DNA from: Salvator merianae
Taxonomy: Eukaryota > Chordata > Lepidosauria > Squamata > Teiidae
Assembly: GCA_003586115.2 (NCBI GenBank)
Contig: QVOM02000116.1
Coordinates: forward strand, 43,471,024-43,535,023
Length of the DNA: 64,000 bases
Reading direction: 5' to 3'
The translations under genes were made by a program, and so were the position numbers. This document shows positions 1 through 10,202 of this stretch, piece after piece (positions within the stretch are counted from its first letter, which is position 1; every line of letters begins with the position of its first letter). Below the pieces are notes generated by a model. It was given only the letters and a program-made list of their open reading frames with translations, was not told the DNA's origin and ran no database searches.

Positions 1-856
1 TTACATCAGTAATCTTATCCACTTAGCATCATTCAAGGGATTTTTTGAAAAAGAAAAAGTAGTCCATTCAATAACATTCCTCAAAATAAGAATTTAAGTG
101 CTGCTGTGAGAGGGGAATTGGCGTTACACTGGATTCGGTTGCTGGCAATAGACTCACTCCAAAGAATTCCACAGTGGAATCCTGCAGCATTCCTAGCACC
201 AATGTCTTGTTGCAACAGCATCTACAATAGGACTCCTTCCATGTCTAAGGTCTTAATACTGCACAGGGGAATAGTAGCCTATAGATATACTGTGATCCTA
301 CTATGTTATCATATAGAATAATTCCCCAAATATCATGCAAGGCTCTAAAGGTACAATGTATAGAGAATCAGCTTAGATTGATACAGACCTGTACACCCAT
401 GATTAACATATTGTATCTAATGACTTGAAAAGACTTTAAAGCCATGGTTCTTATATAATAAGAAAAACAGAAAATGCTTTAGTACAGTCAGCCTCTAATA
501 AGAAATACTGAAGTTGCAAGGTTTTTAATGTTGCAACGGAGTAAACAGTTCATAGATTCCTAATGAGGTATAAGGAAAAGCCAACGTGGATGCTTTCTCC
601 GTGTTACTGAAACAACTCCCATCACCCCCAGTCATCAAAGCCAATAGTCACAGATAGCAACACCATGTTAGACTATAATAAATCTTCTTTCATTTATGTG
701 ACAAGGAAGGATAGAGAAACAGCATCCTCACTGGCACATCTAAGGCAGGTATGCTACAGATATTAAAATTATCAAAAAAGTACCAGAAGTTTGGCATCTT
801 CTTGCTGATACTGGCAACTAATGCATTATTCTTATTCACATGCTGAGAAATCTTAC
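1..856 (-). other. PFKP: Part of PFKP intron 20
   Basis: AT-rich. I searched for the remaining C-terminal exon(s) (FEHRIPKEQWW) on the minus strand and did not find them. No repeat family was recognised. Confidence 0.7.
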
Positions 857-956
857 CTCTTCGATAGCATTCTTTCAGCATTTTAGAAAGCCACAAAACA
901 GCTTTTGCTGCTATTTTTGTTCCAAAATTTCTATCAAATGGAGAAGGAGCACCACC
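857..956 (-). CDS. PFKP: PFKP exon 20
   Basis: 100 bases, 33 codons plus G, beginning [14 protein letters not shown] and ending LKECYRRG (split). This is the last exon visible. The C-terminal part with FEHRIPKEQWW is not found between 1 and 856, so it should lie beyond the window edge. The acceptor is tttcacag and the donor gtaaga. Confidence 0.95.
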
Positions 957-2187
957 CTGTGAAATTCAAGATTTCAGTTTTAACATCAAATAATAATGTT
1001 AACAGTTTATAATGTTCTACTGAGGTAGAAAGAGGGACAAAATGACATATAAATTTTACATATAAAATTACATATAAATTCTTCACAACTAAGGATTTAG
1101 GATGAAAAGACCCATCTAGCCAGCTGGCCAGACACTGCACTGACTTCTCTTAATACACAGGTGATCTTTTGCTTTTATCTTATTTGTCTCATGTACACTG
1201 GAACACAGTTGGGAAATGTGTCTCCACATAATTAATATTTATTTATTTATTTATTTATTACAGAGAACTCTAGGCAGCACTAGGAATTTGGTGTGTCAGC
1301 AAGGGTTCTGAAATGAGATCTGCAGACACTCAAACCTTTGAAACATCAGTCTAAAGGTATGCTAACAGCTTCGTGCCTGATACACTAATGAGTATTAAAC
1401 CAAGTTCAAATGCAATTAAAATTGAGGAATATGGAATTTAATAGTAACAATTTAATGGCATATGTATCCTCCCTAGCCACACAAATGGTAGATCCAGTTT
1501 TCAAGATTCAGTGGAAACCAGTAGTCAGGTGCGTTAAACCTGTGTCATGATTTGCAATACAGCAGGGGTCCCCAACCACCGGTCCGCGGACCAGGATCGG
1601 GCCGTTGGGGGTTTTTTGCCCGTCCACGCCACCGCCGCAGACCAGCACTAAACACTGACAGTGTGCTCTGCTCTGCGGCGGCTCAGAGAACATTATGCAA
1701 GGCGTGACGGGGCGGGGAAGCGGGCTGGCCTCAGTAGACGTGGCTCCCGGCAGAGAATATTATGCGGGGCGTGCTGGGGCGGGGAAGCGGGCTGGCCTCA
1801 GTGACGCAGCTCCCGGCACAGCACATTATATGGGGCACGGTGGGGTGGGCCGGCGATCTGGCCACAGTGTCGTGGCTCCTGGCATAGCTCCTGGCGGGGA
1901 ACTGGTCTACAGCGCTGTAGTCACATTCACATTATAAATGTCATAATTAAATGATAAGTATGCACTAAACTCCAACCCCCTCCATAACCCCACCCCATAT
2001 GACCAAAGCCCCGCCCCTGCCCCACCCTCATCCCGCCCTGCCGGGCCATGAAAAAATGGTCTTGCTTGAAGCCGGTCCCTGGTGCAAAAAAGGTTGGGGA
2101 CCACTGCAATACAGAATACAAATACAAAGCCAGCATCTGCACACACTTTCCAGCCATAAAGAGGAGAATTCCTACTGGTGCCCTTAC
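957..2187 (-). other. PFKP: PFKP intron 19
   Basis: 1231 bases. It holds a TTTA microsatellite at about 1231-1260 and a 544-bp hAT element with intact target duplication (own entry). The rest is unremarkable. Confidence 0.9.
1563..2106. mobile_element. Non-autonomous hAT transposon, 544 bp
   Basis: The ends are CAGGGGTCCCCAACC and, inverted, CAGTGGTCCCCAACC (14 of 15 equal). It is flanked by a perfect 8-bp target duplication caatacag at 1555-1562 and 2107-2114. The 8-bp duplication and the CAG...CTG ends are the hAT superfamily signature, and the GGTCCCCAACC end is typical of Charlie-like hATs. The interior is GC- and CpG-rich, unlike its flanks, and has three tandem units of 66-67 bp starting at 1689, 1756 and 1822. 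There is no transposase frame. Confidence 0.9.
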
Positions 2188-2299
2188 CTGCTGCATGTGA
2201 CCCAGGACATTCTTTCTGCAGTCAAACACTCCTTTCCCTTCCTCAGAATACAGCTGGTAAATGAAGTCAGTAGTGTAATTGACATTACAGTTTTCATTC
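2188..2299 (-). CDS. PFKP: PFKP exon 19
   Basis: 112 bases: G, then 37 codons from [15 protein letters not shown] through [15 protein letters not shown] to LGHMQQ. It includes the Arg of CRKN and the HMQQ allosteric-site motif (PFKM 655 and 661-664, recalled). [16 protein letters not shown] favours PFKP over its paralogues. The acceptor is ttctatag and the donor gtaagg. Confidence 0.96.
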
Positions 2300-2455
2300 C
2301 TATAGAACACAGGCATAAGCATCATCAGTTTGTTTAGTGCAAATACAATTATGCTTTCCCAGGGAAGATTCCTTCCCCCCCTCCCAAAAATCAGTTTGCG
2401 TTTTGCAGTAATTAAATTGAATTAAACAATGCAAGCTGGAGAACTGTTGATGTAC

Positions 2456-2517
2456 CTCAGCACCAAGCCACGCTGAATGCTCGTCTTCATCTTTTCTGTC
2501 AGATGTTCTACATTGGC
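2456..2517 (-). CDS. PFKP: PFKP exon 18
   Basis: 62 bases, 20 codons plus AG, ANVEHLTEKMKTSIQRGLVL and a split Arg. It encodes a helix of the C-half leading into the GLVLRNE strand. The acceptor is ccctcag and the donor gtacat. Intron 18, which separates it from exon 19, is only 156 bases (2300-2455). Confidence 0.95.
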
Positions 2518-3335
2518 CTGAGGGAATATAACATTTTCCAAAACAAGTTAAAGCAGTGTAAAGGTTAAATCTTGTTAACCTTTGAGTTTACAGTAACTGA
2601 AGGAGTGTTCACTCTGTATCTCTAACTTAAGTCTACACCCCAGCTGTGCACATTTCTGTGCTAGTCAGGCCAAGCCTATCATTCTATAAATATCTCTTTC
2701 CAGCTGTATAAAGATATTAGTGCTCCAATCTTATATAGCAAAAGAAAACAATTCCCACTAAGTGTCCTCAAATAAATAATTGTTTTCTCAGCTTTATTCT
2801 GCTAGCATCTATAATCATATCAGCTTCCTTTACAGGGATTTTGCAGGGATTACCTAGGCATGATGAAAACTGCTTTGAAGACGTAAATGGTGTGCAGAAT
2901 AGATATCAGACACAACATTTAGACAGACAAAAAGCTTGACTGGTCAAGACTTGTGTAAAAATAAAATGACTCAAATTTTTGTGAGCAATTAAGTGATACT
3001 GTAACCACTGGGTTCTTCCACATCTCACTTTGGGAAAAAGGGAACAATGTTCTTGGGAAGATATGAAGTACTTTCTCTCACACTATAACCACAGCCCATC
3101 TCCAAATACCCAGCAATAACTCTGTTACTTCTAAGAACTACCATCCAAAAGTGTAATTTATGAAATCCCTGCCTGTGGGTCACGTGCTTCCAAAATCATA
3201 CCTTCCAACTTGAGAAATGGGTAGCAGGATAATGATAGTGGTGGCTGTGGTTGTGATAATAACACAAAGGGACACTTTAGCAGGGCTCCTTTTATCTTGC
3301 TATGCCCAGGTGGTGTTTTCCACAGTCCTTCTGGG

Positions 3336-3517
3336 CAGTGTCGGCCTGTTGCTTTAAGGGCTGGTGTTTGGAACCCGCAGGAAGAGAGCTATCGCTGTTT
3401 GCGGGGCCTCGGGGCACAGCTGCTGTGACAGTACGGAGGCCCAGAGGCCTCGCAAATAGCGATCATCCCTTCCTGCAGATTCCAAACACCTGCCCTTAAA
3501 GCGACGGGCCAATGCTG
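3336..3517. mobile_element. Fold-back hAT-type MITE, copy 1
   Basis: 182 bp, nearly all inverted repeat. The arms run CAGTGTCGGCC...GCTTTAAGGG and CCCTTAAAGC...GGGCCAATGCTG. It has a perfect 8-bp target duplication cttctggg at 3328-3335 and 3518-3525. It is homologous to 16140-16302 and 51275-51454. It has no coding capacity. Confidence 0.88.
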
Positions 3518-3898
3518 CTTCTGGGCATAGTGTAGCATTAAAAAAATTTCACTACTAGATTCCTTTTCAGGGGTACTGGACTCCATACCTTAATCTGGGA
3601 TCCTGGAAAGCAGACTGTGTCAACCCAAATTTGCTCTCCTCTCCAGATAGATATTCTATATCATATATATGGAAAAATAGAGAAAGGCTGCCCAGTAATA
3701 GAAACTATGCTGACAAGAACAGATGGTAGGCTTTAATGTATCTGATCCCTACCAATACTCATCCTTGCCTACTGCTGATAATTAGTCTGAGGGGCCTTCA
3801 GCAGTTTGGGGAATCAACTGTCAAGCAGATGTCATGGCTACTTTACTGAATTTCTAGGCAATAGCCACAAACAAAAAAGTAACTAGTTAGGATGAGGA

Positions 3899-4028
3899 GA
3901 ACATAAGAGAAGCCCTGCTGGATCAGGCCAGAACCCATCTATTCCAGCATCCTGTCTCACAACTTCTTCTGGGCATTCTCAAGCAGAAGGTAAAACCCTC
4001 ACCTGCTCTTGACTCCTTGCAAATGGCC
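3899..4028 (+). repeat. Dispersed reptilian repeat ('gaacataaga...ctgctggatcaggcc')
   Basis: It shares extended similarity with 52494-52650, including CATAAGA, CTGCTGGAT, CCATCTA.TCCAGCATCCT and CACCTGCTCTTGACTCC. I know this sequence type as a common interspersed repeat in reptile genomes but cannot name its class. Confidence 0.7.
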
Positions 4029-4074
4029 TGATTTATTACTGTTGGGTCTTTCACAGTCCAACAGTAATAAATCA
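4029..4074. repeat. Perfect 17-bp inverted repeat (hairpin)
   Basis: The arms tgatttattactgttgg (4029-4045) and its exact complement (4058-4074) are separated by a 12-base loop. It begins exactly where similarity of the preceding dispersed repeat to its second copy stops. Confidence 0.85.
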
Positions 4075-4994
4075 GTCACATCAAATACAAGATGATCCCT
4101 CCTAATGCTAACCAGTGACTCCCCACCCCCAGAACTGACTCTCTCCATCCTACCAAGCACAAGTTTAAAACAGGCCTTTGTTATTTCTCAAACATTAGTT
4201 ATGCAAAAAGTTGAAAGTATTAGCCAGAGATGGGAAACCTGTGACCCTATGGATGTCATTGACATTCACTCACTACCGGATATGCTGGGTGGGTTTGAAT
4301 TAAAAACAGAGTCTAACAACATCTGTAGGGCCAGACGTTCTCCTTCTTGATGCAGTCATGCTGTCTTGCAGAAAAGTGGAGAAAATCGTACAGATGGACA
4401 GAAGGGTTAAAAAAAATAGGCAATCTGGCAAAACTAAACAGAAAAAAAAAAATCATGATCGATACCTCTGACATCAAAATCGTAGTAGCTTCTTTTAGAT
4501 TGAAACCATAGCATAAATATAAGCTTCTGTTCTTTAACTCCCAGTTTAGGAAGGTTTCCTCAGAAACACTTCTGAAAAGCTTCCTCATTTCTCACTGCAT
4601 CTTTTGTGAGGTGATTATTGGGTACAAAGGTAGCTTTTTGGAAGCACTGCAAAGAGTAAATCCCGCAACGGACACAATTTCTGATGCTGCTGCACAAACT
4701 TGAGGTTGTGCAGCTATCAAGGCACACTTTGTGACAATGCTGTTCAAACAGTTTCTGATAGCACATGGGTATCTTGTACCATTTTTGCTAAATGTGGCAG
4801 TTCAGGACACCTGTGAGAAATCCTTTCACATCACCTGCAGTTCAATGGTATTCAACAAAGAGGGTTCTCTGTTATATTTACTGGTCACCAAGCAAAGCAA
4901 AGGTAAATTATCAGGTAGGTATCTGAATTTGAATCTGCCCACAGACACTGATTTACATACTGTACTGCTAAAAGATGATGTAGATTTTGCATAC

Positions 4995-5159
4995 CTGAAG
5001 TTCCCGAATATCAAATTTCTCTTCAAAGATATATGCAGCATCAGCACCTGCAGCCAGAGCTCCCATATTTGCCAAGTAGCCACAGTAGCCACCCATGGTC
5101 TCAATGATGAACACACGACGCTTTGTTCCACTTGCGGATAGTTTGATTCGGTCGCAGGT
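4995..5159 (-). CDS. PFKP: PFKP exon 17
   Basis: 165 bases, 55 codons, phase 0-0, beginning [20 protein letters not shown] and ending KFDIRELQ. It carries the allosteric-site Arg of RRVFIIE and the METHGG-position motif TMGGYCGY (PFKM 566 and 573-575, recalled). The acceptor is tttgttag and the donor gtatgc. It accepts either exon 16A (...TITD|TCDR) or 16B (...AIVE|TCDR). Confidence 0.96.
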
Positions 5160-5631
5160 CTAACAAAAGATGCACTGTTAGTGATTTCTGAATCAAAATG
5201 CTCATCATCACCAAAAGTTGATAGCTTAAAACTTTTCAGCTGCCCAACAACTTTACCCAGTAACAGCTATCACACACTACAGAAATTAATTTAAAAGGAT
5301 GAAAAGCACTGTCCTCTATCCATGATGCCTCTGGATTCCTAGTTCCCTGTACTGTTATTTTAAAGACAGCTAGAACAAATCCTATTTGCCATCAGGTAGG
5401 AGAGGCTTGGATTAATCACAGTGAAAGCATACTAAAACCAGCAGATTATTAACAAAATATAAATTAACCTAATGGTGATGATCTTGATGTCTAAGCAACC
5501 ATTCCAGTGAACCGAGTTTTACACTACTTCTGGACAATGCTCAAGAATTAACACTGATCATCTAGAAGAGGGAAAACACATTTTATAGCTGGAAGTCCAG
5601 TAGATTATTGGGGTAAAACTCCTTGGGTCTA

Positions 5632-6180
5632 GGGCCCTTTCTGCACTTACCTGCTGTTGATCCAGATCAGTGGGTCTGAATTAGCCCAGCTCACTGATCT
5701 GGATTGCGGGGACGTGTGGGTGGGATCAGCACTATCTGCACTGACAGAGCTGATCTAGATTAGCCCACGTTGGATCCACAAAGCTTGTGTGAGCTTTGTG
5801 GCTGCAACCCCACACCTCCAAAGGCTAGGAACAAAAGTTCCTAGCCTTGGGTCTCTGAGGGGTGGTTTCTGGTAGTACCTTATGGCACGCCACTAAAAAG
5901 GCACTCCCCGGTACTCCCGGAAATGGGAGGCATGCCTTCTGCACACTGCTCATGTTCTGGATCTGGGCTGCAAATCTGTCTAGTAGACCCAACTGATTGG
6001 ATCTACCAGAGATTCAGATTAATGCCTCCCTTAATCTGGATCTTGCTCTGTCTTATGCAGACGGAGCGGACCAGTGAGGGGCATGGCCTCATGGATCTGC
6101 ATGAATGTGCAGATCTATATGGCTTAGAAGTGAACTACACAGACTCTTAATATGGAGTAAGGGATTGTGCAGAAAGGCCC
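5632..6180. mobile_element. Non-autonomous DNA element, TIR GGGCCTTTCTGCAC
   Basis: The ends are GGGCCCTTTCTGCACTTAC and, inverted, GGGCCTTTCTGCACAATCC. The interior has several short inverted repeats, such as CTAGGAAC...GTTCCTAG and repeated GATCCAGATCAG-type blocks. It is related by ends and interior to 32475-32867, and by ends to 53128-53354 and 12230-12617. A clear target duplication was not resolved. It has no transposase frame. Confidence 0.65.
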
Positions 6181-6237
6181 TAGGACTTGGCCAATATGCT
6201 ATTTTAGGTAAGGATCTGAAGAGGGAACATTAGCTTA

Positions 6238-6474
6238 AGACAGAACTGCATGTTCAGCTAGTTTTGCCACAGCATTTTCCGCTGATAAAAATCTCTCAGC
6301 CATTTGTAGTTCAACAATAATGCATATCTCTTTGGGAATGGAAGTTTCTGCAGCAAAAGCAGCTTCAGCTATTGTGGCTATCTTTACATTTATTGGTTCA
6401 TACGCATGGATGTTTGTCATGCCAGGATTATAAAATGGACTTGTTGCTGATATAGTGTTACAACAAACTGCAAC
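6238..6474 (-). pseudogene. Unrecognised open stretch, 79 codons
   Basis: An open frame ending ...KLAEHAVLS and a stop, with an Ala/Glu-rich, protein-like composition (NIHAYEPINVKIATIAEAA, SIPKEICIIVELQMAERF). I do not recognise the family. It is not part of phosphofructokinase and has no obvious splice context in phase with exons 16 or 17. It may be a relic of a retroelement or retrocopy, or chance. Confidence 0.25.
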
Positions 6475-7622
6475 TTAGATTAGGTCTTTGAAAACAAGCT
6501 ACTGGATAGCAATCTAAGCACCTGTACGAACTCAGGCAATTTCTGCCAGTTCACATCCACATCTGCAACTTCCCTACACAATTCTCAAGGATCTCCAACC
6601 CCAAGCAGATTTTTTTTTTTTTTTTTTTGGAAATGCTAGAAGGCATACCGTATGAATTTTATTTTATAAAATTAAGAACATGAAAAATGAGAGCATTGGA
6701 CCAGTGGCCAATTAAATCCAGTACCCTGTTTTCACAATACAACCAGCTGCATGAAGAAGCTCACAAGCTTACAGACTCTTAACAACTGGCCTCTAGAAAT
6801 ATACTGCATCCCCTATGTGACACAGCTATTGAAATGGATAGCTACTGACAATCTTTGCCTAGCATGAAGAGGACCAAGCCATTTTTGAAGCTTTCCAAGC
6901 TGATTGGCAACACAGCATTTTATGGAGGTGAAGTTCAAAAATTAGCTATGCGTTACGGGGGGAGGGGGTGTGAGCTTCATTGGGTGATCCCAGTTCTGGT
7001 GTTTTGGAAAGAGGAGGAAAAAAAATTATCCACTTTGTCCACACCTTTCATAATTTAACATAATGTCTTATCTCATCTTCTTTTTAAGAAAAAAAAAAAG
7101 GACAACCAATTCAATTTTTCCTTGAAAGGGAACCTACATCTGTTGGTTAGAGACAAATATAACCAATTGCCCAAATACTCTCCTCCCCCCCAAAATGTAT
7201 GAGGCACCAAAAGACTCTTCATTCTCTTCTGGAAACTTTTGATTTGCATCACTACAAGCCCCTAGTTGAAATATCTAAAACAAAACAAAACAAAAACCTT
7301 GCCCACTTCGTACCTTTCAAGTGAGAACTTGCAAAGAACAAGTGACAGTGACAGCTGTATCCATATCTTTGGCAAAAGAAAAATTAGCTTTGGTGGCTAA
7401 TTGTCCCATCCATGCCAGAACTTGGATTTGGGGGCATTAATCTCGCTAACAGAAATCTGATGTGGGGAATCCCAAGTATGTGCCCAGAGTTTAGACAAAA
7501 TGGCTTTCAGAATTGGAATCTACATTTCTTACAGAGGCAGGAATGCAATGAAAGAAGGTTCGTAGAAATGTTTCTCTTCTTTCCACTTGCCAACACATTT
7601 TTTTAAGTCTCTTCCATCTTAC

Positions 7623-7775
7623 CTCTACAATGGCATTCAGGGAAGTGTCAGCACCGATACTGAAGTCAGTGCCAGGCACATTGTTGCTAATAGTAGCAGG
7701 CAACATACAAATAGGGATGCAAAATTCCTCAAAGCGGGTGCGTGCTTCGTATAACTGCAGACAGCTCTCAAAGGC
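7623..7775 (-). CDS. PFKP: PFKP exon 16B (duplicated alternative exon)
   Basis: 153 bases, 51 codons, phase 0-0, with no in-frame stop. The acceptor is actgcttcag and the donor gtaaga. It begins AFESCLQLYEARTRFEEFC and ends SIGADTSLNAIVE, containing PATISNNVPGTDFS. By hand alignment it is identical to 16A at 31 of 51 positions, and many differences are conservative (Y/F, K/R, D/E, V/I, S/T, A/S). It lies between 16A and exon 17, so it could replace 16A or be added in frame. Several residues (E3, LQL, EAR, ISNNVPGTDFS, NA..E) are as I recall them in the liver isoenzyme PFKL. The intact frame and sites argue against a dead copy. Expression cannot be seen from DNA. Confidence 0.88.
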
Positions 7776-10064
7776 CTGAAGCAGTGGTACAAGGAATGAT
7801 TAAATAACAGACTTTGCACTCTTGGCTGTGTAGAATTATTAGGCGTTCTGCTAGTGCTCTTTGTGTGTGGCAGAATAAGGTTTGGCTTTCCAGTGCTGCA
7901 AATATCCCCAAACTGGTGATTCTAAGAATGCTTTTTCTTATGAAAATCCATTTGCATTGGTGCAGAAGAAAATCAGTACAGGTTAGTAGAAAGATGAAAC
8001 AAGCAAACTGTGGAAGGGTCAGAGAAATCAGTGATGGAACAAGATATTCCATGTTCTGAAAGGTGGAGGAAAATATCAAAGTTATGTATATCCTGCTTTT
8101 GAGAATCATTTTCTAAGACGGTCTCAAAACAGCTGTAAAATTGGAAGAAGCTGCTAGTAGCTACAGATGCCTTACTAGCTAGACATTACTTTTGATGACT
8201 AATCCTCACTTCCTATCAAGTCATCTATATATGCTAGAGAAGTTGGGAAGCAGGTGAATCTGACACATGGCACTGGTCTCTGGCTCATACATAGGCATGC
8301 CAGAGCTAAGAACTCTTCCTTCATTTCGTGGAGCTCAAAAGCAGAGGGAGTTTCTGATGCCGCAGTGAACAGAATCCTTCACTGCAAAAACCCTGTTCAA
8401 AGCAATATTTTTGCAAGATGCATTTATCTACAATATGTATTTATTTCATTAGATTTGTACCCTACTCTTCACCTCATCACACATGCTAATAAGTACATGC
8501 TGTGCATGCTTACAAGATTTTTCCCTATACCAAGAACAATATCAGACAAGACTGAGCTCCACAGAGTTCCACCGACAAGGAAAATGTGGAAAATCACATC
8601 ATATACTTTAATAATTTGATTCCAGATGATTCAATACTCAGTACTTAATAAACCAGCAAATATTTTGCTATACAGAAGCAACAGCCTATCCTGTAATTTT
8701 CCAGATCCATTTTCCTGTGTTTTTGTCAGAATATGTTTTTCCGTCTCCCATTTTTCACACCTTTTCCAAAAATTCTTGATGACGGCAAATAGCAACTTTT
8801 TAATAGCCTATAATCTCCTTAGTGTGTACTTAATCCATTTCTACAAATGTGCTCTATCTTTTGCTCTAAACATAGACAGGAAACACTCTTTTGGTTGCTT
8901 CTGGTATCCTTTTTTAAGTGTTTGGTCATCTGCATTTTAACCTTTTTAGAGTATGTTCATGTTTGGAAAAAAAAAAAAGGCTCAAAACCCCCAGTGGTAT
9001 GTGACACTCATATTCTCATCCCATCTCTAATCCACTTTTTCTAGACTAAACCGGGGTGTGTGTGTCAGACTGCCATGTGAACATTCCCATCTGCAAACTG
9101 CCTCTGAGCTGCCTCAGAGATGTTTATTTTTACCACATTTAAATGCAGCCGAACTCTCCTATGCATTCTTTAGAGTCTCAGCATACTAAATAGCTCCTTA
9201 AGTACATTTATACTGGTAAGGTGTTCCATCTTCAACTTCTTATTGGAAAGCATGCCATAGTAACTTCACTATTCCCCCTTTCAATATTCCATGCCTATAC
9301 TATCCCACTTCTAGTCGGGAAAGTCAACACAGTATGCCCTTATTTCCCATAATCCACACTATACGCACTATGTGCTGTGTTTGTGTCCATTGTCAACACA
9401 ATGTCCAAGACGATATGGTCACTTTACACACACAGTTCCTGCCATTTTAACTACAACTGCCAGTTCTTCCTGATAAGAAAGATTAAGCTCAGTTTCAACT
9501 ACTCATTCTTCCATCTTTCAAAAGATTAATTTGACAGTGAGGCATTGCAAGAAAGAGTATACTGAAAAATTCCAGTAGGCTTCCAACAGGCATCAGGACA
9601 GTTAAAGAGCCTGTTACAAAGAAGGCTTGTTTCTGTGAGAGCTTTGTCTGAGGGAAGCATCCCACACCTTTTGATTGGCTAGCCAAACAAGAGCATACTC
9701 CTTTTGCTTCTGCCTCCTCCTCTGTTCTTATCCAGCTATCTCATAAGAAAGAAACTCAAATGTTTCAAAGGATTACTGTTTGCAAAATATGAGGTGCCAC
9801 TTTTTAAAAAGTCAGTGGCTGCCTGAGACATTTTAGCAGGCATAGGTTAAAAACCAGGATCCTTCTATACTGCATGGAGCTCCTGGAGTCCCTGTAAACA
9901 GCTCAAGTGAGGGATTTTAGCGAAGGATAAAAATAAGACAGCCACTTGTATAACGCCTAAAAAACACCATAAGCCTTTGGTGCAGCCACTTTAGAAATGC
10001 CAGTAATGGTTTCATTCTCTCAACAAATTATAATGTTGGACATGGAGTAGCAAAAGGTAACTAA

Positions 10065-10202
10065 GGCTGCATCCAGACATCACTTATTTATTCCGCTATA
10101 TTTGGATATTCTGCAATAAAGCATGGATATTTTGGAATATCCATGCTTTATTCCAGAATATCCAAATATAGAAAAATAATTAACTGATGTCTGGATGCAG
10201 CC
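10065..10202. mobile_element. Harbinger-like MITE, copy 1
   Basis: 138 bp, almost a full inverted repeat, with ends GGCTGCATCCAGACATCA and its inverted partner. It is flanked by TAA at 10062-10064 and 10203-10205. The 3-bp TWA-type duplication suggests the PIF/Harbinger superfamily. It is homologous to 58140-58268. Confidence 0.8.

Larger units (their letters stand above)
2518..4994 (-). other. PFKP: PFKP intron 17
   Basis: 2477 bases. It holds a fold-back MITE (3336-3517), a dispersed repeat (about 3899-4028) and, directly after that repeat, a long perfect hairpin (4029-4074). Nothing is recognised in the remainder. Confidence 0.85.
5160..7622 (-). other. PFKP: PFKP intron between 16B and 17
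   Basis: 2463 bases. It holds a DNA-transposon-like element (5632-6180), an unidentified 79-codon open stretch (6238-6474, minus) and an 18-19 base T tract near 6609-6627. The T run is antisense to the transcript, so it reads as poly(A) in the RNA and is not a pyrimidine tract. Confidence 0.8.

Noticed and set aside
1..856. Search for the last PFKP exons
   Set aside because: No FEHRIP/KEQWW-like sequence on the minus strand. The coding end is outside the window.
1695..1937. Gly/Ala-rich open frame
   Set aside because: It is the translation of the tandem units inside the hAT element.
7623..7775. Possibility that 16B is a retrocopy fragment of PFKL or PFKM
   Set aside because: It begins and ends exactly at the exon boundaries, with functional splice sites in place of neighbouring exon sequence, in the right orientation and position.
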